From assembly GCF_003086295.3 (NCBI RefSeq), contig NC_092046.1, positions 105,813,363 to 105,877,362 of the forward strand: 64,000 nucleotides of DNA. Reading direction: 5' to 3'. Source of the DNA: Arachis hypogaea. Lineage: Eukaryota; Streptophyta; Magnoliopsida; Fabales; Fabaceae. Shown piece by piece: positions 9,951-19,644 of this stretch. Below the pieces are notes generated by a model. It did no database searches, was not told the origin of the DNA, and saw only the letters and a list, made by a program, of their open reading frames with translations. Position 1 is the stretch's first letter, and each line of letters opens with the position of its first letter. The position numbers and the translations under genes were made by a program.

Positions 9951-10814
9951 GTGGAGGAAGCTGTAATTATCGAAGATGAAGAAGTGGTTGCAGACTTAGG
10001 AGATGCTGAACCTCCATGGGAAAGTCAGGTTACAGAACCTCCTTCCAAGGCAATTGAAATTGATGCTGAGGAGGGTGTACAACCTCTAAAGCATACCATG
10101 GTTGAAGACTTGGAAGAGGTTGATCAAGAAATGGAGACTAAAGAAGCAGAAGCACAGCCTCCCATGCCCTTGGTGAGCAATGAAGAAAAGATTGAACTGG
10201 AAGAAAGCTACCAAGAGGAAGAAGTTAAAATTGAAGAAGCATGCAAAGAGGTGGGAGTTGTCAAAGAGTACAAGGGAGTGGAGCTTGAAATCACCTTGCC
10301 AAAGTTATTGGAAACCCCTCCCCCTAAGTTGCCGTCATCCTTCACAACATTCAAGTGGGTAAAATTCATATCCCTTAGCTTTCTAATCCCACTTGAATAT
10401 AGGCTACTGGAGACGGATGGTCAACTTAGAGCTCTTTGTGGCATAAAGAGTAAGAGGAAGATGGTCAATGGTAAGAATTGTCCTGCAAGGTTCATTATGG
10501 TTGGAAGCTTTAAGTTTAAACGCAAAGGTTGGTGTAAAGCTCAACTGAATGGGTCTAGGAAGTTGTTTGGCCACTTTAGTGAGAATTCAGATTGCTTGCT
10601 ACCCGGATGGAATCATGATTATCAACACAAAGACGGGTGTAAAAGCAAGGTTTGGGATCCTGGAATCTGCTCTGACATTTGTCACCCCGGGAGCCTAAGA
10701 ATCTGTTTGAAGCTTCTTAAGGACTTTACGTGCCTTGTTTGGGATCCCGGAGGCTACTGGAATTACAAACATTGGTGGAGATTCCTGGATGAATACAAGC
10801 ATAAGCCACCATAA
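9951..10814 (+). CDS. ORF2 of E3, unknown protein with Trp/Cys-rich C-terminus
   Basis: It follows the ORF1 stop immediately in the same frame. The true start is unclear: the GTG directly after the TAA is not a usual start and an upstream ATG would need stop readthrough. About 135 residues are very acidic (Glu-rich, with GDAEPPWES), followed by LEYRLLETDGQLRALCG, then a C-terminal part with conserved Trp, Cys and His: NSDCL, WDPGI, WDPGG, YWNYKHWW, ending EYKHKPP. The same C-terminus is in E7 (to 44515) and E4 (27029-27308). No known enzyme motif is visible; the Cys/His/Trp pattern could be a folded nucleic-acid-binding domain, which is a guess. Confidence 0.7.
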   Translation: MEEAVIIEDEEVVADLGDAEPPWESQVTEPPSKAIEIDAEEGVQPLKHTMVEDLEEVDQEMETKEAEAQPPMPLVSNEEKIELEESYQEEEVKIEEACKEVGVVKEYKGVELEITLPKLLETPPPKLPSSFTTFKWVKFISLSFLIPLEYRLLETDGQLRALCGIKSKRKMVNGKNCPARFIMVGSFKFKRKGWCKAQLNGSRKLFGHFSENSDCLLPGWNHDYQHKDGCKSKVWDPGICSDICHPGSLRICLKLLKDFTCLVWDPGGYWNYKHWWRFLDEYKHKPP

Positions 10815-10863
10815 CAGGGAGCTCACCAAATGTCCAACTTAAGGACTTTAACTAAAATTGCTA

Positions 10864-10881
10864 GGTGGGAGACAACCCACC
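10864..10881 (+). other. ORF2-end hairpin GGTGGG-AGACAA-CCCACC (E3)
   Basis: A perfect 6-bp stem with a 6-nt loop, about 50 nt after the ORF2 stop. Covarying homologues are at 16494, 26963, 34622, 44443 and 53470. Confidence 0.85.
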
Positions 10882-11017
10882 ATGGTATGATCGTTTCTTT
10901 TTCAATTTTATTTCATGTTGTTTGTTTTTATTTTATTTTAATTTCATTGAACCTGGAATTATTCATAGCATCTACATTAGCATTGCATACTACATAATTG
11001 CATAAAAAAAAATTTCA

Positions 11018-11545
11018 TGCGACGCGACCGCCTCATTGACGCGTCCGCGTCGCAGGTGTGGGAGAGAATAATAAAATGAACAGAGAGTCACGCGAGAGCG
11101 TGGCTGGAGGCGTGCCAATGGCACAAATTGTCCCATGCGACCGTGTCGCTGACGTGACCACATCATATGGGAATAATGGCCTCCCATGCGACCGCGTGCC
11201 CCACGCGGCCGCGTGACCAGCATTTCGACGTAATAATGGTGCACAGCCGAAAGTTGTGCTAGAGTGGTGCTGGACTGGCACTGGACGCGCAGTCCATCTC
11301 ATGCGACCGCGTGCCCCACGCGGCCACGTCACATCCTACTAAGTGGCCACTCGCGCGATCGCATGTCCCATGCGATCACGTCACCCAATATTTGGCAATT
11401 AATGATTTTTGAACAGAGAGTTGTGCGAGAGCGAGGCTGCCCTCACGCCAGTAGCATAAAACGGGTCACGCGACCGCATCAATCAGTTTAAGCACAAGCC
11501 GCGCGATCGCGTGCCCCACGCGACCGCGTCGCCGCCGCACAACTT
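11018..11545 (+). repeat. ACGCGNNCGCGT palindrome array (E3 internal)
   Basis: Many short near-palindromes built on GCGACCGCGT, CACGCGGCCGCGTG and GACGCGTCCGCGTC are spaced by ordinary sequence. The array is very rich in CpG within otherwise AT-rich DNA. Equivalent arrays lie at the same internal position in E4 (26436), E7 (43823) and E5 (62183). Confidence 0.8.
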
Positions 11546-12099
11546 ATCCTAATTTGCCAAATATCTTATGTTTTCTCCCCCAATCCTAATTTTTCCTCCC
11601 TCCTTTCTTACTTACTTCTTCTTCCCTTCTTTCCCTTCTCATTCTTCTTCTCTTTTATTTTGTTTTACTTAATTTATTTGCATATTTCATTCATTGCATC
11701 TTAATTTTGTGCATATTTTTATTTTCTTTTCTAAATTTATTATTTTTCCATTGGTGTTAAAAATTTCTTACTCAACTGTTACATCTTTTCTGGTATTTTC
11801 TTGGTGCTTATAACTTGTTTTATTCTGGATAGGTAATATTATTTATATCAATGCCAATCTTTTATACCTGTATTACTTTTACATTGACATAAATTTTTAT
11901 TATCTCTCCTTACCCACACTCTCCGTCACTGTTGCAAAATATTTGCACTCTTTCTTTGCCATGTACTTCTACTATTTTCTCATTTGCATGTTGTAGCTAC
12001 CATGCAATTGAGACCCTCATTATTTGGCATTAATCAACCCATATTTTAATTATTTTTTATCTTTATTTTGGGTTACTTTTCTTCCCTTTTTCTTTCAGG
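11546..12099 (+). other. pyrimidine-rich tract ending in a splice-acceptor-like site (E3)
   Basis: C/T-rich sequence, most dense at 11570-11660 and 12075-12098, ends TTTCTTTCAG one base before an ATG. E4, E5 and E7 have the same pyrimidines-CAG-G-ATG arrangement before ORF3, which suggests ORF3 was made from a spliced RNA. No donor was identified. Confidence 0.55.
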
Positions 12100-12262
12100 A
12101 TGGCCACCAGGAAGAGAACCGGAAGACGTTATACCTGGGAAAGACAACAAGTTCCTACGCACATTCCTTGATGAGAAAAGCGTCAGTTGAAGCAACCCGT
12201 CCACCTGCACATCTCAGCATGCACCGAGGACGGTGTAATCTTTAAGTGTGGGGAGGTCGATA
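12100..12262 (+). pseudogene. ORF3 remnant of E3, internally deleted
   Basis: The frame from 12100 reads MATRKRTGRRYTWERQQ and stops near 12169. A second frame then encodes KQPVHLHISACTEDGVIFKCGEVD, also present in the E5 remnant (61420-61626). Both lack the whole ORF3 core seen in E4 and E7. The last part overlaps the internal hairpin and purine tract, so its conservation may reflect that element rather than a peptide. Confidence 0.6.
12221..12259 (+). other. internal RGGA hairpin plus purine tract (E3)
   Basis: GCACCG-AGGA-CGGTGT stem-loop (outer pair G-T), then TTTAAGTGTGGGGAGGTCG, nearly the same tract as the terminal one at 13743-13759. It lies about 1.5 kb upstream of the 3' LTR. Confidence 0.75.
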
Positions 12263-13720
12263 CCGATCTCCATGGGTTAGTTACTCTTCTATCTCAACAC
12301 CAATATTTTTATTTTCTTTGTTTGTTCATAATTGCATTTGCATTTGCATGTTTGATTACATATTTGTTTGATTTTGTGCATATTTTACCACTTGGTTAAG
12401 GTAATATTTTCTTTTTCAAGAAATTTTTATAGTATTTCACTAATTTAAATTGAAAGTTTTTATGTTAAAACTTGTTTGAAGTTGTATTTGAAACACGATT
12501 TTTGAGCCAAAGAACACACAACCTGTGAGATTTGAACTTATTTATATGGTTACATTATTTAACCATAAATATTTTATTCCTGTGTGTTTCCTTCTCTATG
12601 ATTGTAATCTATATTTTGTTCCAATCTATTTGTCCATTATTTAGTGTATTTACATGCTTGCATATGATTGAGGCCATTGTTTGATTTTAGCTCACTTATC
12701 CCAAATAAGCCTACCCTTTAAATCACCCTTGTCAGCCACTTTGAGCCTTTTTAATTCCCATTTGTTCTGTATTTTACCACATCACTAGCCTTAAAGCAAA
12801 AAAACAATTAAATATTCCAATTGAATCTTTGGTTAGCTTAAGATAGGGATTGTGTAACAACTAAGTGTGGGGAAACTGTGGGAATATGGGTTAATAAGGG
12901 AATGTATCATTTGAATATTGGGAATTTGGGAGCCTACTCATGAAAAACCAAAATAGAAAAATAATGGAAAATCCATGTGCATTGATAAGTTATGTTTATT
13001 TCTCTACCAAAAAAAAAAGAGAAAAAGAGAAAAAAGAGAAAAAGAAAAGAAAAAAAAAACATAACTATATATAATATAAATAAATAAATAAGGGGACAAA
13101 ATTACCCCAATATTAAGTTTAATAAAACATCAATGCACATGTGATAAAAATTAAAGAAAATTTGGTACATGAGTATGGGAATTATACAAAAGTGGGAATT
13201 ATGGGTAGCTAGGCACGAATTTAAAAGTATATAGAGTATATGTATATTAGGTGAGAGCTTAGGTTAATTAAAGATTCATATTATAGCTCACTTGGCCATA
13301 CATATATCCTTACCTTTACTTCAGCACCATTACAACCTTGAAAAGACCTCATGATGTTTGCATTGGTACATTAAATATTTGTTGATTGGTTAGATGAAGA
13401 ACAAGGTTTAGAAAGCATGATTAGAGAAGAGTAGAGTGATTGACCCTAGACACTTGAGAGACTAGAGTGATATACACTACCAGTAAGGGTTCAGTGCTTA
13501 ATTCAATGTTCCCTGCTTTCATGAGTTATCTTCTTACAAGTTTACTTGTCTCTTATTGTATAATTTGAATTAGTGAAATCTGATTTATATTTGTCTTGGA
13601 GAACTTATTTTCTTTTAACCAAGTAGGTAGAAACATTTTTGCATGTAGTTGCATTCATATAGGTAGGTTGCATTTCATACATTCTATCATTCCTCTTCAC
13701 CTTTATAGTTTCTCTTGAGC
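12263..13720 (+). other. E3 long non-coding 3' internal region
   Basis: No gene seen. An A/G-rich simple stretch is at 13009-13059. The sequence is recognisably shared, in reverse, with E4 (21326-23137), E7 (39209-40925) and E5 (28797-29114 and 60368-61470), so it is a conserved part of this element class. Confidence 0.7.
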
Positions 13721-13759
13721 TTAGCATGAGGACATGCTAATGTTTAAGTGTTGGGAGGT
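13721..13759 (+). other. terminal RGGA hairpin and polypurine-type tract (E3)
   Basis: Perfect 8-bp stem TTAGCATG-AGGA-CATGCTAA (13721-13740), then TTTAAGTGTTGGGAGGT running to the LTR start. Confidence 0.88.
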
Positions 13760-15183
13760 TGATAAACCACTATTTTATGGTTTATCTTGTGCTCAATTGA
13801 GTGGATTTTATTAACTCTTTACCCACTTATTCATACTATTTGCATGGTTTTACATTTGTTTTCCTAATTATGTGCTTTGATTGAAAACATGCTTCCTTGG
13901 CCTTAAGTTCCCTATGTTTAAATCCTCTCTTATTACCATTAGATGCCTTGATATGTGTGTTAAGTGATTTCAGAGATTACAGGGCAGGAATGGCTCAGAG
14001 GATGGAAAGGAAGCATGCAAAAGTGGAAGGAATACAAGAAGTTGGAGAAATTGCTAAGCTGTCCAGCCTGACCTCTTCGCACTCAAACAACTATAACTTT
14101 AGCTACAGAGGTCCAAACGACACGGTTTCAGTTGCGTTGGAAAGCTAACATCCGAGGCTTCGATTTGATATATAATATGCCATAGTTGCTCTGACGCTAG
14201 GCGACGCGACCGCGTGCTCCATGCGGACGCGTCGCAGTGACGGAAATTCAGCATGTTTGAATTCGCAACCAGCGAATTCTGGGTTGTTTCTGACCCAGTT
14301 CTCGGCTTAGAAAGCACAGATTAGAGGCTATAAAGTGGGGGAATGCATCCATTCAAAAATAGGCTTTCACATTCATAATTTTAGGAGTAGATGTAGTTTT
14401 TAGAGAGAGAGGTTCTCTCCTCTCTCTTAGGATTAGGATTTAGGACTTCTCTTAGTTTTAGGAGTGACTCTCAATCCCAGGTTCAATGTTCTTTTATTTC
14501 TTTTCTCAATTTAGTTTATGAACTCTTCATGTTTGGATTGGTTTTCTTAATTAATGTATTTGAGGTATTTTCAGATTTAAGATTGCTTTGCTTTATTTAT
14601 ATTGATGCTTTTAATTTAATTTAGATATTTTCTTCCTTTTGACTTTGGTCAAGTGATTGGTAACACTTGAGTTATCAAACTCAGCAAGTGATTGAAATTG
14701 GTAGATTCTGATTGAACTAGGATTTCTCTAAAGCTAGTCTCTCCACAGGAGTTGACTAGGACTTGAGAATCAAGCTAATCAGTCCACTTGATTTACCTTC
14801 ATAGTTAGAGGTTAACAAAGTGGGATTAAAACCCAATTCTCTTCACACCTGATAAGGATAACTAGGATAGGAATTCCACTTTCTCATACCTTGCCAAGAG
14901 TTTATTTTATTATTATTATTTTATTTTTATTATCATTCAACATACTGCTTCCTCACTTTCAAAACCCCAGTTTACAAAACTCATAACCAATAATAAGAAC
15001 ATACCTCCCTGCAATTCCTTGAGAAGATGACCCGAGGTTTAAATACTCGGTTATCAATTTTAAATTGGTTTGTTACTTGTGACAACCAAAACGTTTGTAA
15101 GAAAGGTTTATTTCTTGGTTTAGTAACTATACTTGCAACGAGAGTTTACTATAACTTCTAAACCATCAATCTTCAGTTCTTCA
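13760..15183 (+). repeat. 3' LTR of E3, 1424 bp
   Basis: Same ends and length as 7306-8729, with a TATA box near 14329-14336. It is followed by the target duplication ATCCC (15184-15188), after which E2 gag resumes in register with E8 gag. Confidence 0.93.
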
Positions 15184-16444
15184 ATCCCTCATGGAGAAAT
15201 CATCCAAATTTCTCATGGAAGGATCAACAAAAGCCTCAACAAGGCTTTAATAATGGTGGAAGAAACACGTTTAGCAATAGCAAGCCTTTTCCATCATCCA
15301 CTCAGCAACAGACAGAGAATTCTGAGCAGAATCCATCTAGCTTAGCAAATATAGTCTCTGATCTATCTAAGGCCACTCTAAGTTTAATGAATGAAACAAG
15401 GTCCTCCATCAGAAATTTGGAGGCACAAGTGAGCCAGCTGAGTAAAAGGGTCACTGAAACTCCTCCTAGTACTCTCTCAAGTAATACAAAAGAGAATCCA
15501 AAAAGAGAGTGCAAGGCCATAACCTTACTTGGTGTGGCTGAACCCAGAGAGGAGGAGAAGGACGTGAATCCTAGTGAGGAAGACCTCCTGGGACGTTCAC
15601 TGACCGATAAGGAGTTTCCCTCTGAGGCTCATCTAGAGACCATAGAGATTCCATTGAACCTCCTTTTATCATTCATGAGCTCTGATGACTATTCATCTTC
15701 TAAAGAAGATGAAGACATTGTTCAAGGGCAAGTTGCCCAGTATTTAGGAGCAATCATGAAGCTGAATACCAAGATATTTAGTAATGAGACTTGGGAGGAT
15801 GAGCCTCTATTGCTCATTAATGAACTGAATATCTGGGTTTAGCATACTCTACCTCAAAAAAACAGGATCCTGGTAAATTACTAATTCCTTGTAACATAGG
15901 CACCATGACTTTTGAGAAGGCTCTGTGTGACCTGGGATCAGGCATAAACTTAATGCCACTCTCTGTAATGGAGAAACTAGGAATCTTTGAGGTACAGGCT
16001 GCCAAATTCTCATTAGAGATGGCAGACAAATCCATAAAATAGGCTTATAGACTAGTAGAGGATGTGTTAGTAAAGGTTGAAGGCCTTTACATCCCTGCTG
16101 ATTTCATAATCCTAGACACTGGGAAGGATGAGGATGAATCCATCATCCTTGGAAGACCCTTCCTAGCCACAACAAAAGCTGTGATTGATGTGGACAGAGG
16201 AGAGTTGGTCCTTTAACTGAATGAGGACTACCTTGTATTTAAGACTCAAGGTTCTCCTTCTGTAACCAGGGAGAGGAAGCATGAAAAGCTTCTCTCACTG
16301 CAGAGTCAACCAAAGCCCCCACAGTCAAAGTCTAAGTTTGGTGTTGGGAGGGCACAACCAAACTCTAAGTTTGGTGTTGAACCCCCACATCCAAACTCTA
16401 AGTTTGGTGTTGGGAGGTCTCAACAATGCTCTGAACATCTGTGA
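15184..16444 (+). pseudogene. gag-pro: gag C-terminus and protease of E2, several stops
   Basis: Resumes E2 gag at PSWRNHPNF. The frame from 15387 is open to a TAG at 15840-15842, where E8 has Gln. Protease-like sequence follows: CDLGSGINLMPLSVMEKLG (active-site region) and ILGRPFLATTKAVIDV, with further stops (AAATAG near 16039; CTTTAA near 16213). It ends at TGA 16442-16444. In a working element the protease would mature Gag. The end carries three tandem copies of an AAGTTTGGTGTT unit (16334-16410). No RT follows. Confidence 0.85.
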
Positions 16445-16493
16445 GGCTCCATGAGAGCTCACTGTCAAGCTATTGACTTTAAAGAAGCACTTG

Positions 16494-16509
16494 TTGGGAG
16501 GAAACCCAA
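16494..16509 (+). other. protease-end hairpin TTGGG-AGGAAA-CCCAA (E2)
   Basis: Stem-loop 50 nt after the protease stop, homologous to 53470-53485 (E8) and to the other class's hairpin at 10864. Confidence 0.8.
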
Positions 16510-16677
16510 TGTTATTTAACTATATCTATTTATTCCATTGCTATTTTATGTTTTCTGTAGGTTGATGATCATGTGAAGTCACAAAAACTACTAAAAAATC
16601 AAAAACAGAATGAAAAACAGCATTAAAAACAGCTCACCCTGGAGGAAGAGCTTACTGGTGTTTAAATGCAAATAAGA

Positions 16678-16830
16678 AGCATCAAACTGGCGTTTAACGC
16701 CAGAAAGAAGCATCAAGCTAGTGTTAAACGCCAGAAACAAGCACCAGACTGGCGTTTAACGCCAGAACAGAGCATGGAATTGGCGTTAAACGCCAGAAAC
16801 AAGAAGCAAGCTGGCGTTTAACGCCAGACA
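16678..16830 (+). repeat. CTGGCGTTTAACGCCAG palindrome array (E2 internal)
   Basis: Five copies about 29-33 bp apart, three perfect and two with one or two changes, separated by AAGCATCAA/GAACAAG-type spacers. It occupies the same place as the array in E8 (53626-53803). Confidence 0.88.
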
Positions 16831-17263
16831 TGCACTCTAAGGGTATTTTGCACACCTAATTAGAGCAGGGATGCTAAGTCCTTGACTCCACTGGATCTGT
16901 GGACACAATAGGATCCCCACCTACCCCACCTCTTCTTCTCTCCTCTTCACACCTTTTCATAACTCTCTTCCCTAAATACCCTTCACCAATCACCTCCATA
17001 CCTCTTCCCTAAATACCCTTAACCACTCACATCCATCCACTCTTCCCCATAAACCCCACCTACCTCCAAAATTTAAATTCTTTTCCCTCCCAAACCCAAC
17101 CCTAATGGCCGAAACCTACCCTTCCCCCCACCCCTATATAAACCCCTCAACACTACTCCATTTTCACACATTACAACCACCACTCCTCCTCCTTGGCCGA
17201 ATACACCTTCTCCCTCTATCTCCTCCATTTTCTTCTTCTTCTACTACTTCCTTTCTTCTTTTG
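16831..17263 (+). other. E2 pyrimidine-rich region upstream of ORF3
   Basis: C/T-rich (CCTCTTCCCTAAATACCC is repeated near 16965-17015), with no gene. It begins with a GGATCTGTGGACACAATAGG block that is tripled in E8. Confidence 0.65.
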
Positions 17264-17296
17264 CTCGGGGACGAGAAAATTTTTTAAGTTTGGTGT
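17264..17296 (+). other. internal RGGA hairpin plus AAGTTTGGTGT tract (E2)
   Basis: CTCG-GGGA-CGAG stem-loop (17264-17275), then TTTTTTAAGTTTGGTGT. ORF3 starts 37 nt downstream. Confidence 0.82.
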
Positions 17297-17333
17297 GGTA
17301 AAAGCATTGCTTTTTGTTTTTCCATAACCACTA

Positions 17334-18485
17334 ATGGCACCTAAGGCCAGAGAAACCTCAAGAAAGAGGAAAGGGAAGGCAATTGCTTCCACCTCTGAGT
17401 CATGGGAGATGGAGAGATTCATCTCAAAGGTCCATCAAGACCACTTCTATGAAGTTGTGGCCAAGAAAAAGGTGATCCCTGAGGTCCCTTTTAAACTCAA
17501 AAAGAGCGAATATCCGGAGATCCGACAAGAGATTAGAAGAAGAGGATGGGAAGTTCTCTCTAATCCTATTCAACAAGTTGGGATCTTAATGGTTCAAGAG
17601 TTCTATGCAAACGCATGGATCACTAGGAACCATGATCAAAGTATGAACCCGAATCCAAAGAATTGGCTTACAATGGTTCGGGGGAAATACTTAGATTTCA
17701 GTCTGGAAAATGTAAGGTTGGCGTTCAACTTGCCAATGATGCAAGAAAATGCACGCCCCTACACTAGAAGGGTCAACTTTGATCAAAGGTTGGATCAAGT
17801 CCTCATGGACATATGTGTGAAAGGAGCTCAGTAGAAAGTTGACTCAAGAGGCAAGCCGGTTCAATTGAGAAGACCGGACTTTAAGCTTGTAGCTAGAGGA
17901 AGGTTGGAGTTCATTCAATGCTCAATTATTCCTACTAGCAACCGGTCTGAACTTACTGTAGACCGGGCCATCATGATCCATAGTATCATGATTGGGGAGG
18001 AAGTGGAAGTTCATGAGATTATACCTCAAGAACTCTACAAGGTGGCTGACAAGTCCTCCACTTTGGCAAGGTTAACCTTTCTTTACCTCATTTGTCACCT
18101 TTGCAATTCAGCTGGAATTGACATAGAGGGAGACATCCTCATTGAAGAGGACAAGCCCATCACTAAGAAAATGATGGAGCAAACAAGAGATCATGGACCT
18201 CAATAAGAGCATGAGAAAATTCCTCACCATGAAATCCCTGAGATGCCTCAAGGGATGCACTTCCCTCCACAAAACTATTGGGAGCAAATCAACACCTCCC
18301 CAGGAGAATTAAGTTCCAACATGGGATAACTAAGGATGGAACACCAAGAGCACTCCATCATTCTCCATGAGATTAGAGAAGATCAAAGAGCTATGAGGAA
18401 GGAGCAACAAAGACAAGGAAGAGACATAGAGGAGCTCAAGAGCACCATTGGTTCTTCAAGAAGAGGAAGACGCCACCCTCACTAA
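17334..18485 (+). pseudogene. ORF3, putative plant transposon protein (E2), stops
   Basis: The 384-codon frame begins MAPKARETSRKRK. Residues about 1-166 are open and show the conserved body (YPEIRQEIRRRGWEVLSNP, EFYANAWITRNHD, MVRGKYLDFS, VRLAFNLPMM). Stops are a TAG at 17832-17834 (Trp in E1), a TAA at about 18204-18206 and a CAA-to-TAA change near 18327. The C-terminus, GSSRRGRRHPH, matches E1. It lies in the env position of Athila-group elements, but nothing suggests a membrane protein. Confidence 0.85.
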
Positions 18486-19606
18486 GGTGGACTCGTTCCT
18501 TAATCTCCTTGTTCTTATTTTCCTATTTTTCGGTTTTTGAGCCTTATGTTTTATTTATGTTTGTGTCTTTACTATATGATCATTAGTGTTTAAGTGTGTA
18601 TGTCTTAAAGCTATGAATGTCCTATGAATCCATCACCTCTCTTAAATGAAAAATGATTTTAATCACAAAAGAACAAGAAGTACATGATTTCGAATTCATC
18701 CTTGAAATTAGTTTAATTATTTTGATGTGGTGACAATACTTTTTGTTTTCTGAATGAATGCTTGAACAGTGCATATATCTTTTGAATTTGTTGTTTATGA
18801 ATGTTAAAATTGTTGGCTCTTGAAGAATGATGAAAAAGGAGAAATGTTATTTGATAATCTGAAAAATCATAAAATTGATTCTTGAAGCAAGAAAAAGCAG
18901 TGAATACAAAAGCTTGCGAAAAAAAAAAGAAAAGAAAATTGGCGAAAAAAAAGAAGAAAAAGAAAAAACAAGCAGAAAAAGCCAAGAGCTCTTTAAACCA
19001 AAAGGCAAGAGCAAAAAGCCAGTAACCCTTTAAACCAAAAGGCAAGGGTAATAAAAAGGATCCAAGGCTTTGAGCATCAGTGGATAGGAGGGCCCAAAGG
19101 AATAAAATCCTGGCCTAAGCAGCTAAACCAAGATGCCCCTAACCATGTGCTTGTGGCGTGAAGGTATCAAGTGAAAAGCTTGAGACTGAGCGGTTAAAGT
19201 CGAGGTCCAAAGCAAAAACAGAGTGTTCATAAGAACCCTGGATACCTCTAATTGGGGACTTTAGCAAAGCTGAGTCACAATCTAAAAAGGTTCACCTAAT
19301 TATGTGTCTGTGGCATTTATGTATCCGGTGGTAATACTGGAAAACAAAGTGCTTAGGGCCACGGCCAAGACTCATAAAGTAGCTGTGTTCAAGAATCAAC
19401 ATACTGAACTAGGAGAATCAATAACACTATCTAAATTCTAAGTTCCTATAGATACCAATCATTCTGAACTTCAATGAATTAAGTGAGATGCCAAAACTAT
19501 TCAGAGGCAAAAAGCTACTAGTCCCGCTCATCTAATTGGAGCTAAGTTTCATTGATATTTTGGAATTTATAGTATATTCTCTTTTTTTTATCCTATTTTA
19601 TTTTCA
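18486..19606 (+). other. E2 non-coding region between ORF3 and the 3' LTR
   Basis: No gene. It is collinear with 1223-2329 and 54619-55735, including an A-rich patch near 18890-18985. Confidence 0.72.
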
Positions 19607-19644
19607 GTTGCTTGGGGACAAGCAATAATTTAAGTTTGGTGTTC
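19607..19644 (+). other. terminal RGGA hairpin and polypurine-type tract (E2)
   Basis: GTTGCTTG-GGGA-CAAGCAAT (last pair G-T), then TTTAAGTTTGGTGTTC to the LTR. Confidence 0.83.

Larger units (their letters stand above)
7306..15183 (+). mobile_element. E3: complete non-autonomous LTR retrotransposon
   Basis: Two LTRs of 1424 bp (7306-8729 and 13760-15183) flank 5.0 kb of internal sequence, with target duplication ATCCC at 7301-7305 and 15184-15188. The internal order is PBS, AT-rich leader, ORF1, ORF2, hairpin, ACGCG palindrome array, pyrimidine-rich tract with a splice-acceptor-like site, ORF3 remnant, internal purine tract, long non-coding region and terminal purine tract. No Gag core, protease, RT or integrase is visible. 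The LTRs differ at many sites in their first 400 bp, so the insertion is older than E6. Confidence 0.93.
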
